Notes: generated from the sequence alone by a model not told the origin. A stretch of DNA of 32,175 bases from Gemmatimonadaceae bacterium (GCA_024654005.1 JANLGX010000014.1:1-32175), one strand, 5' to 3'; positions 8,257-18,467 are shown, counted from the first letter of the stretch. Numbers and translations are program-made.

Positions 8257-8365
8257 ATCCAAGTTTGGAGTGTGGCAGTCTGGAGTATGTCAGTTGGGAG
8301 TCACGACCTGTTCTCGGCAGCACTCCTAACTCACACCTCCTAACTGCCACACTCCAAACTTGGAT
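8257..8365. repeat. Long intergenic inverted repeat between dnaB and radA
   Basis: A perfect 23-base inverted repeat (arms 8257-8279 and 8343-8365) encloses 63 bases. An inner pair, 8292-8301 with 8322-8331, can extend the stem with one G-T mismatch. Both arms are made of reiterated GGAGT/TGGCAGT-like units on one side and ACTCC/ACTGCC units on the other, so the element is a hairpin built from short repeats. It lacks a U-run, so it does not look like a classical terminator. It sits immediately before the radA ribosome-binding site and would lie in the radA leader of a readthrough transcript. No ORF is inside it. It may belong to a dispersed repeat family; only this copy is in the window. Confidence 0.85.
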
Positions 8366-8381
8366 CCCCTTTCCCCCACTT

Positions 8382-8395
8382 AGGAGCCGGCCATC
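8382..8395 (+). promoter_or_regulatory. Shine-Dalgarno of radA and putative ATC start codon
   Basis: AGGAG at 8382-8386 is followed by six bases and then ATC at 8393. This is the ideal distance for a start codon, and the codons that follow in this frame encode the conserved RadA zinc finger. No ATG, GTG or TTG occurs in frame between the upstream TAG (8381-8383) and the first zinc-finger cysteine. Confidence 0.65.
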
Positions 8396-9769
8396 AGTCC
8401 CAAGGCTGTCACCATCCACCGTTGCACAGGTTGCGGCGCCGACCACCCCAAGTGGGCCGGCCGGTGCGATGTGTGCGGCGAGTGGAACACGCTCGTGGAA
8501 GAGCCGATGGCCGCGCGCAAGACGGGGAAGAGCCCGGCCCGCGCGCGGAAGCGCGGCCACGCTGCCGGACCGACGTCGATTCTCCGAAACGTGGGCGGCG
8601 CCGAGAGCGCCCGCTGGACCACCGGCATCAACGAGTTCGATTTCGTCCTCGGCGGCGGCGTCGTGCCGGGCTCGATGGTGCTCGTCGGCGGCGAGCCGGG
8701 GATCGGAAAGTCCACGTTGCTGCTCCAGGTCGCCGCGCGGCTGCAGGCGCGGCCGCTGCGCTCGCTGTACGTCTCGGGCGAAGAATCGGCGCTGCAGGTC
8801 AAGCTCCGCTCCGATCGCCTCACCGACGGCGCGGGCGACGTCGAGCTGCTCACCGAGACGTCGCTGGAGACGATCATCGCGACCGCCGCGGCCGGACGCT
8901 ACGACGTCATGTTCGTGGACTCGATTCAGACCGTGTACACAGAAGAGCTGGAGGGCGCGCCGGGGAGCGTCGGCCAGGTGCGCGAGTGCGCCGCGCGGCT
9001 CATGCGCTTCGCCAAGGACAGTGGAACCGCGGTGCTCGTGGTCGGGCACGTGACCAAATCCGGGGGAATCGCGGGACCGAAGACGCTCGAGCACATCGTG
9101 GACACGGTTCTCTATTTCGAGGGCGAGGGCACCGCCGAGCACCGCGTGCTGCGCGCGACCAAGAACCGGTTCGGCAGCGTGGACGAGATCGGCGTGTTCC
9201 GCATGAGCGGCGAGGGGCTGGTCGCCGTCGGGAATCCGTCCGAGCTGTTCCTCGGCGATCGCTCGCGCGACACGTCGGGAAGCGCGGTGACGGCGCTGAT
9301 GGAGGGCTCGCGGCCGCTGCTCGTGGAAGTGCAGGGACTCGCGGCGAAGTCGGGCTACGGCACGCCGCAGCGTGTGGCAACCGGCTACGACTCCAAGCGT
9401 CTCGCGCTCCTGCTCGCGGTGCTCGAGCGGCGCGCGGGGCTGTCCTTCTCGCAGATGGACGTGTTCCTCAACATCGCGGGTGGTATCCGGATGCAGGAGC
9501 CGGCGGGCGATCTCGCGGTCGCGACCGCGCTGGCGTCGAGCGTGTTCGATCGCGCGCTCCCCACCGACGCGATGTTCATCGGCGAAGTCGGGCTCGGCGG
9601 CGAGATCAGGCCCGTCGCGCAGGTCGAGCGCCGGCTCGCGGAGGGCGCCAAGCTCGGCATCACCCGCGCATACGTCGCCACGCGCGGCGTTCCCCAGCGG
9701 CCGGTCAGGGGCGTGACGGTGCGCGGGACGGCGACGGTGCAGGAGCTGTTCGAGACGGTTTTTGCGTGA
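8393..9769 (+). CDS. radA: DNA repair protein RadA, apparent ATC start
   Basis: RadA is a RecA-like branch-migration ATPase in recombinational repair. Read from ATC 8393 the protein is 458 residues, close to the roughly 460 usual. The zinc finger uses Cys11, Cys14, Cys25 and Cys28 (CTGC...CDVC). Walker A GGEPGIGKST is at about 100-109, the RadA-specific KNRFG near 257, and the C-terminal Lon-like domain ends normally. The first canonical in-frame start, GTG 8471, falls at residue 27 and would delete three of the four zinc cysteines, so it cannot be the true start. Either ATC is used, with the strong Shine-Dalgarno compensating, or the base at 8395 is wrong (ATG would give MSPK). The stop overlaps ispD as GTGA. 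Confidence 0.93.
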   Translation: MSPKAVTIHRCTGCGADHPKWAGRCDVCGEWNTLVEEPMAARKTGKSPARARKRGHAAGPTSILRNVGGAESARWTTGINEFDFVLGGGVVPGSMVLVGGEPGIGKSTLLLQVAARLQARPLRSLYVSGEESALQVKLRSDRLTDGAGDVELLTETSLETIIATAAAGRYDVMFVDSIQTVYTEELEGAPGSVGQVRECAARLMRFAKDSGTAVLVVGHVTKSGGIAGPKTLEHIVDTVLYFEGEGTAEHRVLRATKNRFGSVDEIGVFRMSGEGLVAVGNPSELFLGDRSRDTSGSAVTALMEGSRPLLVEVQGLAAKSGYGTPQRVATGYDSKRLALLLAVLERRAGLSFSQMDVFLNIAGGIRMQEPAGDLAVATALASSVFDRALPTDAMFIGEVGLGGEIRPVAQVERRLAEGAKLGITRAYVATRGVPQRPVRGVTVRGTATVQELFETVFA

Positions 9770-10464
9770 GTGCGCCGGCGCGTGACGTAGGGGTGGTCAT
9801 CGTCGCGGCGGGGAAAGGGAGCCGCACGGGGTCGAGCGAGCTCAAGCAGTTTCGCTGGGTGGCCGGCAAGCCGATGCTCCTGCACAGCGTGCAGGCGTTC
9901 CACGACCGCGACGACGTGGCGCTCGTGGTGTGCGTCCTCCCGCGCGAGCACGCGGGCGATCCGCCGGCCTGGCTGTTTCAGTGCGACGTCGAGCGGCTCC
10001 TGATCTCGGTAGGCGGACGCGAGCGCTCCGACTCCGTCGCCAATGGAATCGAGGATCTGCCGCCCGAGTGCGGGATAATCGTGGTGCACGACGCCGCGCG
10101 CCCGCTCGTCCCGGCCTCGGTGATCGAGAGCGTCATCGCCGAAGCGCGGCGCGGAAACGGAGCCGTGCCCGCGCTGCCGGTTGCGGACACGCTCAAGCGC
10201 GTGACCGATTCGGGCGCGATCAGCGAGACCGTCGATCGCTCGGGGCTCTGGCGGGCACAGACGCCGCAGGCCTTTCCGCGCGCGATGATCGAGCAGGCGT
10301 ACACGCAGGCGCGCGCGAACGGCATCGCGGCCACCGACGATGCGTCGCTGTGCGAGCGGCTGGGCCTGCCGGTGGTGGTCGTTCCCGGCAGCGAGCGAGC
10401 GCTCAAGATCACCGAAGAAGCGGATTTCGCCCGGGCGGAAGCACTGTATAGCTTGCAGGAATGA
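9766..10464 (+). CDS. ispD: 2-C-methyl-D-erythritol 4-phosphate cytidylyltransferase
   Basis: A 232-residue enzyme of the non-mevalonate isoprenoid pathway that joins CTP and MEP. The CTP-binding loop VIVAAGKGSRTG is at residues 11-22, with the KQF segment following. VVHDAARPLV near residue 106, LWRAQTPQAF near 163, and ATDDASL near 187 are family signatures, and RALKITEEAD matches the usual IKIT-x-x-D end. The GTG start overlaps the radA stop (GTGA). A much longer open frame extends upstream in the same phase, but it is antisense-like noise over radA. IspF is not adjacent. Confidence 0.95.
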   Translation: MSAPARDVGVVIVAAGKGSRTGSSELKQFRWVAGKPMLLHSVQAFHDRDDVALVVCVLPREHAGDPPAWLFQCDVERLLISVGGRERSDSVANGIEDLPPECGIIVVHDAARPLVPASVIESVIAEARRGNGAVPALPVADTLKRVTDSGAISETVDRSGLWRAQTPQAFPRAMIEQAYTQARANGIAATDDASLCERLGLPVVVVPGSERALKITEEADFARAEALYSLQE

Positions 10465-11135
10465 CCGCCGAAGTTCGCGCCATACCGTTCTGGTCCGACC
10501 AAGAGGTCGAGGCCGCGATCCCGGGCACGATCGAGCATCTCCACGCGCGGCGCGTGCTGGCCTATCCGACCGAGACCGTGTACGGCTTCGGCTGCGCGGT
10601 CGATTACGAATCGGTGCAGGAGCTGATCCGGTTCAAGGGACGCCCGCCCGGCAAGCCGTTCCTGTTGCTCATCGCCGGCAGTGAGATGCTCGGCCGGCTG
10701 GACCTGCATCTCACTCCCGCGGCTTCGCGACTGGCCGCGCGATTCTGGCCGGGTCCGCTGACCCTGGTGCTGCCCGGCGGCGAGAAGCGCGTCCCGTCGG
10801 AGCTGCGCGGGCCCGAGGGTGGAATAGCCGTGCGGTGGACGCCGCATCCCGCGACGAGCCGCCTCATCCGGGCGTACGGCGATCCCATCACTTCCACCAG
10901 CGCGAACAAGCCGGGCTCGCCGCCCGCGACCTCCGCGGGTGAGATTCTGGCGCAGTGGACCGCCGCGGCGGCCGGCGGAAGGCTGCGCGTGCTCGACGGC
11001 GGACAGCTCACCAGCTCGGCGCCGTCGACCGTGGTCGACTGCACCGCGCAACAGCCGCGCGTGATCCGCCCCGGCGCGGTCGCTTCGTCCGCGCTGCGGG
11101 AAGTGGTTCCCGATCTCATAGGCGAGGCGTCGTGA
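10461..11135 (+). CDS. L-threonylcarbamoyladenylate synthase (Sua5/YrdC/YwlC family)
   Basis: A 224-residue cytosolic enzyme that forms threonylcarbamoyl-AMP from threonine, bicarbonate and ATP, the first step of tRNA t6A37 synthesis. The family motifs are YPTETVYGFGC near residue 35, KGRPPGKPF near 59-67 (the KxR and following lysine that bind substrate), FWPGPLTLVL near 96, and STSANKPGSPP near 140. The Sua5-specific second domain is absent, so this is the short YrdC/TsaC-type. The start overlaps the ispD stop (ATGA) and the stop overlaps the next start (GTGA). Confidence 0.93.
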   Translation: MTAEVRAIPFWSDQEVEAAIPGTIEHLHARRVLAYPTETVYGFGCAVDYESVQELIRFKGRPPGKPFLLLIAGSEMLGRLDLHLTPAASRLAARFWPGPLTLVLPGGEKRVPSELRGPEGGIAVRWTPHPATSRLIRAYGDPITSTSANKPGSPPATSAGEILAQWTAAAAGGRLRVLDGGQLTSSAPSTVVDCTAQQPRVIRPGAVASSALREVVPDLIGEAS

Positions 11136-11596
11136 AGGTTCTGTTCGTGTGTACCGGTAACACCTGTCGGAGTCCGCTCGCCGAGGCGGCGGGGCGCAAG
11201 CTCGCCACAGAGAAGGGGCTCAAGGACGTGACGTTCGCCAGCGCGGGGATCGGCGCGCTCGGAGGCGCCGCCGCGTCCGAGGGCGCGATGCTGGTCGCGC
11301 TCGAGCGCCGTCTCGATCTCTCCTCGCATCTGGCGCAGCTGCTGACTCCCGAGCTGGTCCGCGAGAGCGATCTCATCCTGGGGATGTCCGAGCAGCATGT
11401 CGCCAGCGCCATCGCGCTGGGCGGAGAGGGAAAGTCGTTCCTGCTCGACGAGTACGCGTCGAACGGAAAGTCGTCGGGGTCGGTGGCGGACCCGTTCGGC
11501 CAGCACCTCAGCGCGTACCGGGAAGCCGCGGACGACATCGACCGGCACGTCGCGCTGGCGCTCGTGCGGCTCGCCGCCGGCGGGCTCCCACCGTGA
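11132..11596 (+). CDS. ywlE: Low-molecular-weight protein phosphatase, probably arginine phosphatase type
   Basis: A 154-residue protein of the LMW-PTP fold. The catalytic loop CTGNTCRS is at residues 7-14 (Cys7 nucleophile, Arg13 binds phosphate) and the general-acid Asp lies in ADPFGQ near residue 118. Tyrosine phosphatases of this fold usually have Ile or Leu where this protein has Thr11; threonine there is the feature that favours phosphoarginine in Bacillus YwlE. I therefore lean to arginine phosphatase, though activity cannot be read from sequence. The kinase partner McsB is not in the window. The GTG start overlaps the preceding stop. Order sua5-ywlE is also seen in Firmicutes. Confidence 0.85.
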   Translation: MKVLFVCTGNTCRSPLAEAAGRKLATEKGLKDVTFASAGIGALGGAAASEGAMLVALERRLDLSSHLAQLLTPELVRESDLILGMSEQHVASAIALGGEGKSFLLDEYASNGKSSGSVADPFGQHLSAYREAADDIDRHVALALVRLAAGGLPP

Positions 11597-11600
11597 GACC

Positions 11601-12413
11601 GTGACGCACGTGTCCAGGCCGGGCAGGCTGGTGCTGCTCGGTCATCCGGTTTCGCACTCACTCTCGCCGCTGTTGCACGGCGCGGCGTTGGCCAGCGCCG
11701 GGTTGGATATCGAATACGAGGCCATCGACGTCGCGCCCGCGCGTCTCGAGCACGAGATCAGAGCCCTTGTCGCCGACGGTGCCGCTGGGAACGCGACCAT
11801 TCCGCACAAGGAAGCGCTGGCCGGTTTGTGCGATCGACTGACACCAACTGCGGGACTCGCCGAGGCGGTGAACGTGTGGTGGGTCGAGGACGGAGAGCTG
11901 GTGGGGGACAACACCGACGTCGCCGGCTTTCACGCGCTCGCCCGGCGCGTCCTGGGCTGCCCTCCGGGCTGCGAGCGAGTGGCGCTCATCGGCGCAGGCG
12001 GAGCTGCCGCGGCCGTGCTGACCGCGGTCGGCGACTGGCCGGAGTCACGGGTGCGCGTCTTCAACCGCGATCCCGCTCGCGCTCGCCGGCTATGCGCGCG
12101 GTATCCCGATGTCGCGCGGGCCGAGACGGTCATTGAAGAGGCGCTGGCGGGCGCGACTATGGTGGTGAATGCGACCCCGATCGGGCTCCTCGACGAAGGG
12201 TTCCCCGTGGCGGTCGAGCGGATTCCCGAGCGCGCGGCCGTCATCGACCTCGTTTATCGCCAGGGAGACACTCCCTTTGTGCGCGCCGCCCGCGAGCGGG
12301 GGCATCGCGCGGGCGACGGGCTCGCTATGCTCGTCGAGCAGGCCGCGCTCTCGTTTCAGCGCTGGTTCGGACGCGAGCCGAACCGCCAGGCGATGTGGGC
12401 GGCGGTTACTTAG
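11601..12413 (+). CDS. aroE: Shikimate dehydrogenase
   Basis: A 270-residue NADP-dependent enzyme that reduces 3-dehydroshikimate to shikimate in aromatic amino acid synthesis. The shikimate-binding loop GHPVSHSLSP is at residues 15-24, the catalytic lysine lies in NATIPHKEAL, and GDNTDVAGF near residue 100 gives the second substrate-binding Asp. The dinucleotide-binding loop IGAGGAAAAV is at about 130, and NATPIGL near 190 is conserved. The start is GTG 11601, or possibly GTG 11610; both precede the conserved first strand. It lies 4 bases after the phosphatase stop. Confidence 0.94.
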   Translation: MTHVSRPGRLVLLGHPVSHSLSPLLHGAALASAGLDIEYEAIDVAPARLEHEIRALVADGAAGNATIPHKEALAGLCDRLTPTAGLAEAVNVWWVEDGELVGDNTDVAGFHALARRVLGCPPGCERVALIGAGGAAAAVLTAVGDWPESRVRVFNRDPARARRLCARYPDVARAETVIEEALAGATMVVNATPIGLLDEGFPVAVERIPERAAVIDLVYRQGDTPFVRAARERGHRAGDGLAMLVEQAALSFQRWFGREPNRQAMWAAVT

Positions 12414-12441
12414 CGACCTAGCGGCGCTGCTGCTCCCAGTC

Positions 12442-14183
<1,742 letters not shown>

Positions 14184-14198
14184 GACGCGCGGCACTCA

Positions 14199-15398
14199 AT
14201 GAACAAGAAGACGGTCAGGGACCTGCGCGACGAGGAAGTGCGCGGGAAGCGCGCGCTCGTGCGGTGTGATTTCAACGTGCCGCTCGAGGGCGCGCGGATC
14301 ACCGACGATTCGCGGATCAAGGCGTCGTTGCCGACGATCGAGCACCTGGCCGGCAGGGGCGCGCGCGTCGTGCTCCTGTCGCACCTCGGCCGGCCGAAGG
14401 GAAAGCCGGACGCGAAGTACTCGCTGCAGCCCGTCGGCATCCGGCTCGAGGAGCTGCGCGGCAAGCCCGTGCAGTTCGTCGAGAGCACGGACACGGACGA
14501 GGCGATCAAGGCGACGCATTCGCTGAAGGACGGCGAGGTGCTGCTGCTCGAGAACACGCGCTTTCTCGGCGGCGAGGAGGAGAACGACCCGCGGCTGTCG
14601 CGCGCGCTCGCGGAGCTGGGTGACTTCTACGTCAACGACGCGTTCGGCGCGGCGCACCGCGCGCACTCGTCCACCGCTGGAGTAGCGGAGTATCTCAAGC
14701 CCGCCGTCGCGGGCCTCCTCCTCGAGAAGGAGCTGGAGTATCTCGGCAAGGCGCTCGCCGATCCCAAGCGTCCGTTCGTGGCGATACTCGGCGGCGCGAA
14801 GATCTCCGGCAAGATCGACGTGATCGAGCAGCTTCTTCCGAAAGTGGACGCGCTGCTGATCGGAGGGGCGATGGCATGCACCTTCTTTCGCGCGATGGGG
14901 CTGGAGACCGGCAAGTCGCTCGTCGAGGAGGATCGCGTCGACATGGCGAAGGACATTCTCGACCGCGCGGGCACGACGCTGATCCTGCCGCACGACGCTA
15001 TCGTCGCGCCGGCGATCGACCGGCCGGAGAGCGCGCACGCCGTCACCCGCGCGGCCATTCCCCCGGGCGAGGGGATGTTCGACATCGGGCCGAAGACCGC
15101 GGAATCGTATTCGCGGGCCGTCGCCACGGCGAAGACGGTGATCTGGAACGGCCCCATGGGCGTGTCGGAGACGCCGGCGTTCGCGGGCGGGACGCAGGCG
15201 ATCGCCAGGGCCATGGCGGCGGCGACGGACAAGGGAGCGATCACGATCGTGGGCGGCGGAGATTCGGCCGCGGCGGTGGCCGAAGCCGGGCTGAGCGAGC
15301 GGATGAGCCACGTGTCCACCGGCGGCGGCGCGTCGCTGGAGTTCCTCGAGGGAAAAGTCCTGCCCGGAGTGGCCGCGCTCGAGGATCGCGCGGAGTGA
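14199..15398 (+). CDS. pgk: Phosphoglycerate kinase
   Basis: A 399-residue enzyme forming ATP from 1,3-bisphosphoglycerate, or the reverse in gluconeogenesis. Family motifs are [14 protein letters not shown] near residue 19, [11 protein letters not shown] near 64, [13 protein letters not shown] near 113, [12 protein letters not shown] near 197 and the nucleotide-binding GGGDSAAAV near 350, with [14 protein letters not shown] near the end. The length is standard, with no fusion to tpiA, although the stop overlaps the tpiA start. Confidence 0.97.
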   Translation: MNKKTVRDLRDEEVRGKRALVRCDFNVPLEGARITDDSRIKASLPTIEHLAGRGARVVLLSHLGRPKGKPDAKYSLQPVGIRLEELRGKPVQFVESTDTDEAIKATHSLKDGEVLLLENTRFLGGEEENDPRLSRALAELGDFYVNDAFGAAHRAHSSTAGVAEYLKPAVAGLLLEKELEYLGKALADPKRPFVAILGGAKISGKIDVIEQLLPKVDALLIGGAMACTFFRAMGLETGKSLVEEDRVDMAKDILDRAGTTLILPHDAIVAPAIDRPESAHAVTRAAIPPGEGMFDIGPKTAESYSRAVATAKTVIWNGPMGVSETPAFAGGTQAIARAMAAATDKGAITIVGGGDSAAAVAEAGLSERMSHVSTGGGASLEFLEGKVLPGVAALEDRAE

Positions 15399-16189
15399 AC
15401 CATCCAATCTTCGCGGCGAACTGGAAGATGAACCACGGGCCCAGCGCGGCCCGCGCGTTCATGAAGACTTTCCTCACGCAGTACCCGCGGCACTACGACC
15501 GGACGGTGATCTTCTTTCCGCCGGCGGCGTCGATCGAGACAGTGGACCGCGAGCTCGAGAACCGGCCGGACATTCTCGTCGGCGCGCAGAACATTCACTG
15601 GGAGGACCAGGGCGCTTTCACCGGCGAGATCTCGGGTCCCATCGCGCGCGACGCGGGCGCGACCGTCGTGCTCGTGGGACACTCGGAGCGGCGCCACGTC
15701 TTCGGGGAGACGAACGAAGACACCGCGCGCAAATGCGCCGCCGCGGAGCGGGCCGGATTGCGTCCGATGCTGTGCGTCGGCGAGAAGCTGGACGAGCGGG
15801 AAGCGGGCAAGACCAAGAAGGTCGTTGTCCGGCAGCTCAGAGCGGGATTCTCGAAGCTGGCGCAGATCGACTCGTTCAATCCGCTCGTCGCGTACGAGCC
15901 GGTGTGGGCGATCGGCACCGGGCGCAACGCGACGCCCGACGACGCCAGCTCCATTCACGGCGTGATTCGCGCCGAGCTGCGGGCGATCGTGGGCGACCGT
16001 GCTCGCGCCATTCCCGTGCTGTACGGCGGGAGCGTAAATGCCGGCAACGCGCCGTCGCTGCTGGCGGCATCCGACGTGGACGGCGTGCTCGTCGGCGGGG
16101 CCAGCCTGGACACCGGCAGCTGGATCTCGATCGTGCGCACGCGCATGACGGCGGAGATCCCTGCTGGGGAGCTGGCCTCGGACGAGTGA
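15395..16189 (+). CDS. tpiA: Triosephosphate isomerase
   Basis: A 264-residue TIM-barrel enzyme that interconverts dihydroxyacetone phosphate and glyceraldehyde 3-phosphate. AANWKMN at residues 7-13 carries the catalytic lysine, GHSERR near 92 the catalytic histidine, [11 protein letters not shown] near 167 the catalytic glutamate, and YGGSVNAGN near 210 the phosphate-binding loop. The start is GTG 15395, overlapping the pgk stop (GTGA); it is set by the conserved AANWKMN. A longer open frame in the same phase begins inside pgk but has no family support. Confidence 0.96.
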   Translation: MNHPIFAANWKMNHGPSAARAFMKTFLTQYPRHYDRTVIFFPPAASIETVDRELENRPDILVGAQNIHWEDQGAFTGEISGPIARDAGATVVLVGHSERRHVFGETNEDTARKCAAAERAGLRPMLCVGEKLDEREAGKTKKVVVRQLRAGFSKLAQIDSFNPLVAYEPVWAIGTGRNATPDDASSIHGVIRAELRAIVGDRARAIPVLYGGSVNAGNAPSLLAASDVDGVLVGGASLDTGSWISIVRTRMTAEIPAGELASDE

Positions 16190-16211
16190 CGCGCGAATCG
16201 CGGCCGCGGGC

Positions 16212-16240
16212 TTGGATAACGCGCCCGTATCCGCGATATT
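16212..16240 (+). promoter_or_regulatory. Weak candidate promoter before secG
   Basis: TTGGAT (16212-16217), 17 bases, then GATATT (16235-16240). The hexamers match the standard consensus only in part (3/6 and 4/6), and a GGATA/TATCC inverted repeat overlaps the site. The 80-base gap between tpiA and secG is the only space for a separate promoter. I see no clear terminator in it. Confidence 0.25.
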
Positions 16241-16269
16241 GACGCACCAACAATCCCCAGCCGGAATCG

Positions 16270-16671
16270 ATGTACACATTTCTGCTCGTCATTCTGATAA
16301 TCGACGCGCTGCTCCTCGTCGGAGTAGTGCTGATGCAGGCTGGAAAGGGCGGCGGCATGGCCGCCAGCTTCGGGGGCGCGAGCTCATCCACCGACTCCAT
16401 CATCGGAACCCGCCAGGCGGGTAACGTGCTCACCAACGCGAGCTGGTGGCTGGGCGGCGTCTTCCTCGCGCTCGCGTTCATCCTGCAGCTGATGTCGTCG
16501 CGGCCCCGCACGCCGGAGTCCGTGCTCGACCGTCCGCTCTCCGCGCCGGTGCAGACGGCGCCGGCACCTACCGGTCCCGCGCCAGCGGTGCCGCTCGAGC
16601 CGGCTCCGACCACGCCGCCGGCGACCGCGCCGCAGGGGACACAGACGCCGCCGACGGGGGGCACGCCCTAG
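16270..16671 (+). CDS. secG: Preprotein translocase subunit SecG with Pro/Thr-rich tail
   Basis: A 133-residue inner-membrane protein of the SecYEG channel. Two hydrophobic segments are seen, about residues 3-21 and 57-76, separated by a loop rich in Gly and Ser ([16 protein letters not shown]) that is characteristic of SecG. About 50 residues follow that are rich in Pro, Ala and Thr; typical SecG is 70-110 residues, so the tail makes this one long. A place directly after gap-pgk-tpiA is a common position for secG, which supports the call. Confidence 0.93.
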   Translation: MYTFLLVILIIDALLLVGVVLMQAGKGGGMAASFGGASSSTDSIIGTRQAGNVLTNASWWLGGVFLALAFILQLMSSRPRTPESVLDRPLSAPVQTAPAPTGPAPAVPLEPAPTTPPATAPQGTQTPPTGGTP

Positions 16672-16672
16672 C

Positions 16673-17800
16673 TTGGCGGTGTCGGTGGCATCCTCCAATC
16701 CGGGGTTCCTCCTCCTCGAGGACGGAACCCTTTTTCACGGCCGCGTTCACGGACACCCGTCGGGCGCCGCCGCGGAGGTCGTTTTCACGACCAACATGAC
16801 CGGGTACCAGGAGGTCTTCACCGACCCCTCGTACAAGGGACAGATCGTCGTGATGACCGCCCCGGAGATCGGCAACTACGGCATCAATACGGAGGACCCC
16901 GAATCCGCCGGGCCCCAGGTGTCGGGAGTGGTCGTTCGCGAGCTCTCTCGCACCTACTCGAACTGGCGCGCTACGGGGGACCTGCGCGGCTGGCTCCTGG
17001 ACGCGCAAATCCCGATTCTGGAAGAAGTTGACACTCGGCGATTGACACGACACTTGAGGTCGGCGGGTGTCATGCGCGGGATCGTTGCCGAGGGTACCCA
17101 GCCGACTGCGGAGACCCTCGCGATCCTCGACGCCTGTCCGTCGATGGAGGGCCAGGACCTGGCGTCGGTCGTGTCGACGAAAAAGGTCTATAAGTGGGGT
17201 AACCCGCAAGCGCCGCATCACATCGTTGCGTACGACTTCGGAATCAAGCGCAACATTCTGCGCCTGTTCGACGAGAATGGATGTCGTGTGACCGTGGTCC
17301 CGGCCAACACGCCTCCCGAGGAAGTCCTCGAGATGGCGCCCGACGGGATCTTCCTCGCGAACGGTCCCGGCGATCCGGCCGCGGTCACCTATGCGCCGGA
17401 CACCATCAACCGCCTGGCCAGCCAGGGCATTCCGATGTTCGGCATATGCCTGGGGCATCAGCTCATAGGGCTCTCGTTTGGTGGCTCGACCGTGAAGATG
17501 CCGTACGGGCATAGGGGTGGAAATCACCCCGTACGGGAGCTTTCCACAGGGAGGGTGCTGATCACCTCGCAGAACCACGGCTTCGCCGTCGAGGGGAGCG
17601 AGGCCGGGATTCCGGGCGCTCCCGAGCTCGAGGTCACCCACCTGAACCTCAACGACGGCACCATCGAGGGGATGCGCCACCGGGAGCTACCGGTGTTCGC
17701 AGTGCAATACCACCCGGAGGCCGCGCCCGGCCCGCACGACGCCAGGCCCCTTTTTCAGGAGTTTCTAGTCGCAGTCTCCGGAGCGGCCAAAACCCTTTAA
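16673..17800 (+). CDS. carA: Carbamoyl-phosphate synthase small (glutaminase) subunit
   Basis: Up to 375 residues. The N-terminal CarA domain ([26 protein letters not shown]) precedes a class I glutamine amidotransferase domain with the nucleophile in [10 protein letters not shown] (near residue 260), SQNHGF, and the catalytic histidine in [11 protein letters not shown]. It hydrolyses glutamine and passes ammonia to CarB for pyrimidine and arginine synthesis. The start is uncertain: TTG 16673, GTG 16679 or GTG 16685 are all in frame before the conserved region, and the longest is given. The large subunit carB does not follow; the next gene is HU, so carB must lie elsewhere. Confidence 0.94.
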   Translation: MAVSVASSNPGFLLLEDGTLFHGRVHGHPSGAAAEVVFTTNMTGYQEVFTDPSYKGQIVVMTAPEIGNYGINTEDPESAGPQVSGVVVRELSRTYSNWRATGDLRGWLLDAQIPILEEVDTRRLTRHLRSAGVMRGIVAEGTQPTAETLAILDACPSMEGQDLASVVSTKKVYKWGNPQAPHHIVAYDFGIKRNILRLFDENGCRVTVVPANTPPEEVLEMAPDGIFLANGPGDPAAVTYAPDTINRLASQGIPMFGICLGHQLIGLSFGGSTVKMPYGHRGGNHPVRELSTGRVLITSQNHGFAVEGSEAGIPGAPELEVTHLNLNDGTIEGMRHRELPVFAVQYHPEAAPGPHDARPLFQEFLVAVSGAAKTL

Positions 17801-17804
17801 ATGC

Positions 17805-17833
17805 TTGACACACAACGACTAACGTCCTAGCTT
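17805..17833 (+). promoter_or_regulatory. Promoter of the HU gene
   Basis: TTGACA at 17805-17810 is a perfect -35 hexamer. After exactly 17 bases comes TAGCTT at 17828-17833 as the -10, giving a start near 17840 and a leader of about 41 bases. GAGG at 17871-17874 lies 7 bases before the HU ATG and serves as ribosome-binding site. TAGCTT differs from TATAAT at three positions and recurs before yicC. Confidence 0.7.
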
Positions 17834-17881
17834 CGATTGACTTACGGCGTTTTCCGCGTCGTATCTAACTGAGGCCCGGAC

Positions 17882-18208
17882 ATGACGAAGGCCGACCTTG
17901 TCGAGCACGTGACCGCCGAGATTGCCAAGACGGCCGGTCCGATGATCTCCAAGAAGGACTGTGCTCGAGTCGTCGACGCCTTCCTGGAAGCGATCAAGGA
18001 CGCACTGAAGGAACAGAAGAACATCGAGGTTCGCGGATTCGGCACTTTCAAGATCCGACAGCGGAAGACGCGCATGGCGCGGAATCCCCGAACTGGTTCT
18101 CCTGTAGAGGTTTCCGCGCGCCCCGTGCCGGTGTTCAAACCATCCAAGGAGCTTCGCGCTCTCGTCGCGAACCTGACCGACGCGGAGATGCACGCCCTCC
18201 CCGAGTAG
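17882..18208 (+). CDS. HU/IHF-family DNA-binding protein
   Basis: A 108-residue histone-like protein that bends and compacts DNA as a dimer. MTKADLVEHV begins the helical dimerisation part; VRGFGTFKIRQRKTRMARNP (residues 51-70) is the conserved beta-arm entry with the proline-tipped arm, and FKPSKELRALV (near residue 87) is the conserved C-terminal segment. About 12 residues follow the normal end of HU (about 90-100). It has its own promoter and is followed at 25 bases by the moa genes. HU, IHF-alpha and IHF-beta types cannot be separated confidently here. Confidence 0.93.
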   Translation: MTKADLVEHVTAEIAKTAGPMISKKDCARVVDAFLEAIKDALKEQKNIEVRGFGTFKIRQRKTRMARNPRTGSPVEVSARPVPVFKPSKELRALVANLTDAEMHALPE

Positions 18209-18233
18209 TCGGCCCGTGGCGAGGGAGATACAG

Positions 18234-18467
18234 GTGAAGGCGCTCCTGTTCGCCTCCTACGCCGATGCCTTCGGCTCAGCCGAGGTGCCACTACTACTGG
18301 TAGTAGGTTCCACCGTCGGCGACGCGGTCGCAGCGCTCCGCGCAAAGTCCCCGGCGGCAATCCCCGCGCGCCCGCTCGTCGCGCTCAATGAGCGCTACGC
18401 CCGCTACGACGAAGTCCTCACGCAGGGCGACGAGGTCGCCGTAATTCCGCCGGTCGCAGGCGGTTAG
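18234..18467 (+). CDS. moaD: Molybdopterin synthase small subunit (sulfur carrier)
   Basis: A 77-residue ubiquitin-like protein ending in Gly-Gly, whose C-terminus is charged with sulfur to build molybdopterin. The start is GTG 18234 (protein MKALLFASYADAFG), because GAGGGAG at 18221-18227 lies six bases upstream and the family usually begins at this strand. An in-frame GTG at 18216 has no such site. The end VAVIPPVAGG matches the MoaD tail. MoaE follows immediately. Confidence 0.9.
   Translation: MKALLFASYADAFGSAEVPLLLVVGSTVGDAVAALRAKSPAAIPARPLVALNERYARYDEVLTQGDEVAVIPPVAGG

Noticed and set aside
10448-10460. TATAGCTT before the sua5-type gene as a promoter
   Set aside because: It lies in the ispD coding sequence and has no matching -35; the gene overlaps ispD and is probably cotranscribed.
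8422-10464. 680-codon open frame across radA and ispD
   Set aside because: Only its end (from GTG 9766) is ispD. The upstream part is in a non-coding frame over radA, rich in Arg and with no family motifs; high GC makes such frames common.
16669-16674. TAGCTT at the secG stop as a -10 for carA
   Set aside because: It is made by the secG stop and the first carA bases; no -35 lies at a suitable distance, and the start would fall within carA.
18216-18233. GTG 18216 as moaD start
   Set aside because: GTG 18234 has a strong Shine-Dalgarno at the right distance and gives the usual MoaD N-terminus.
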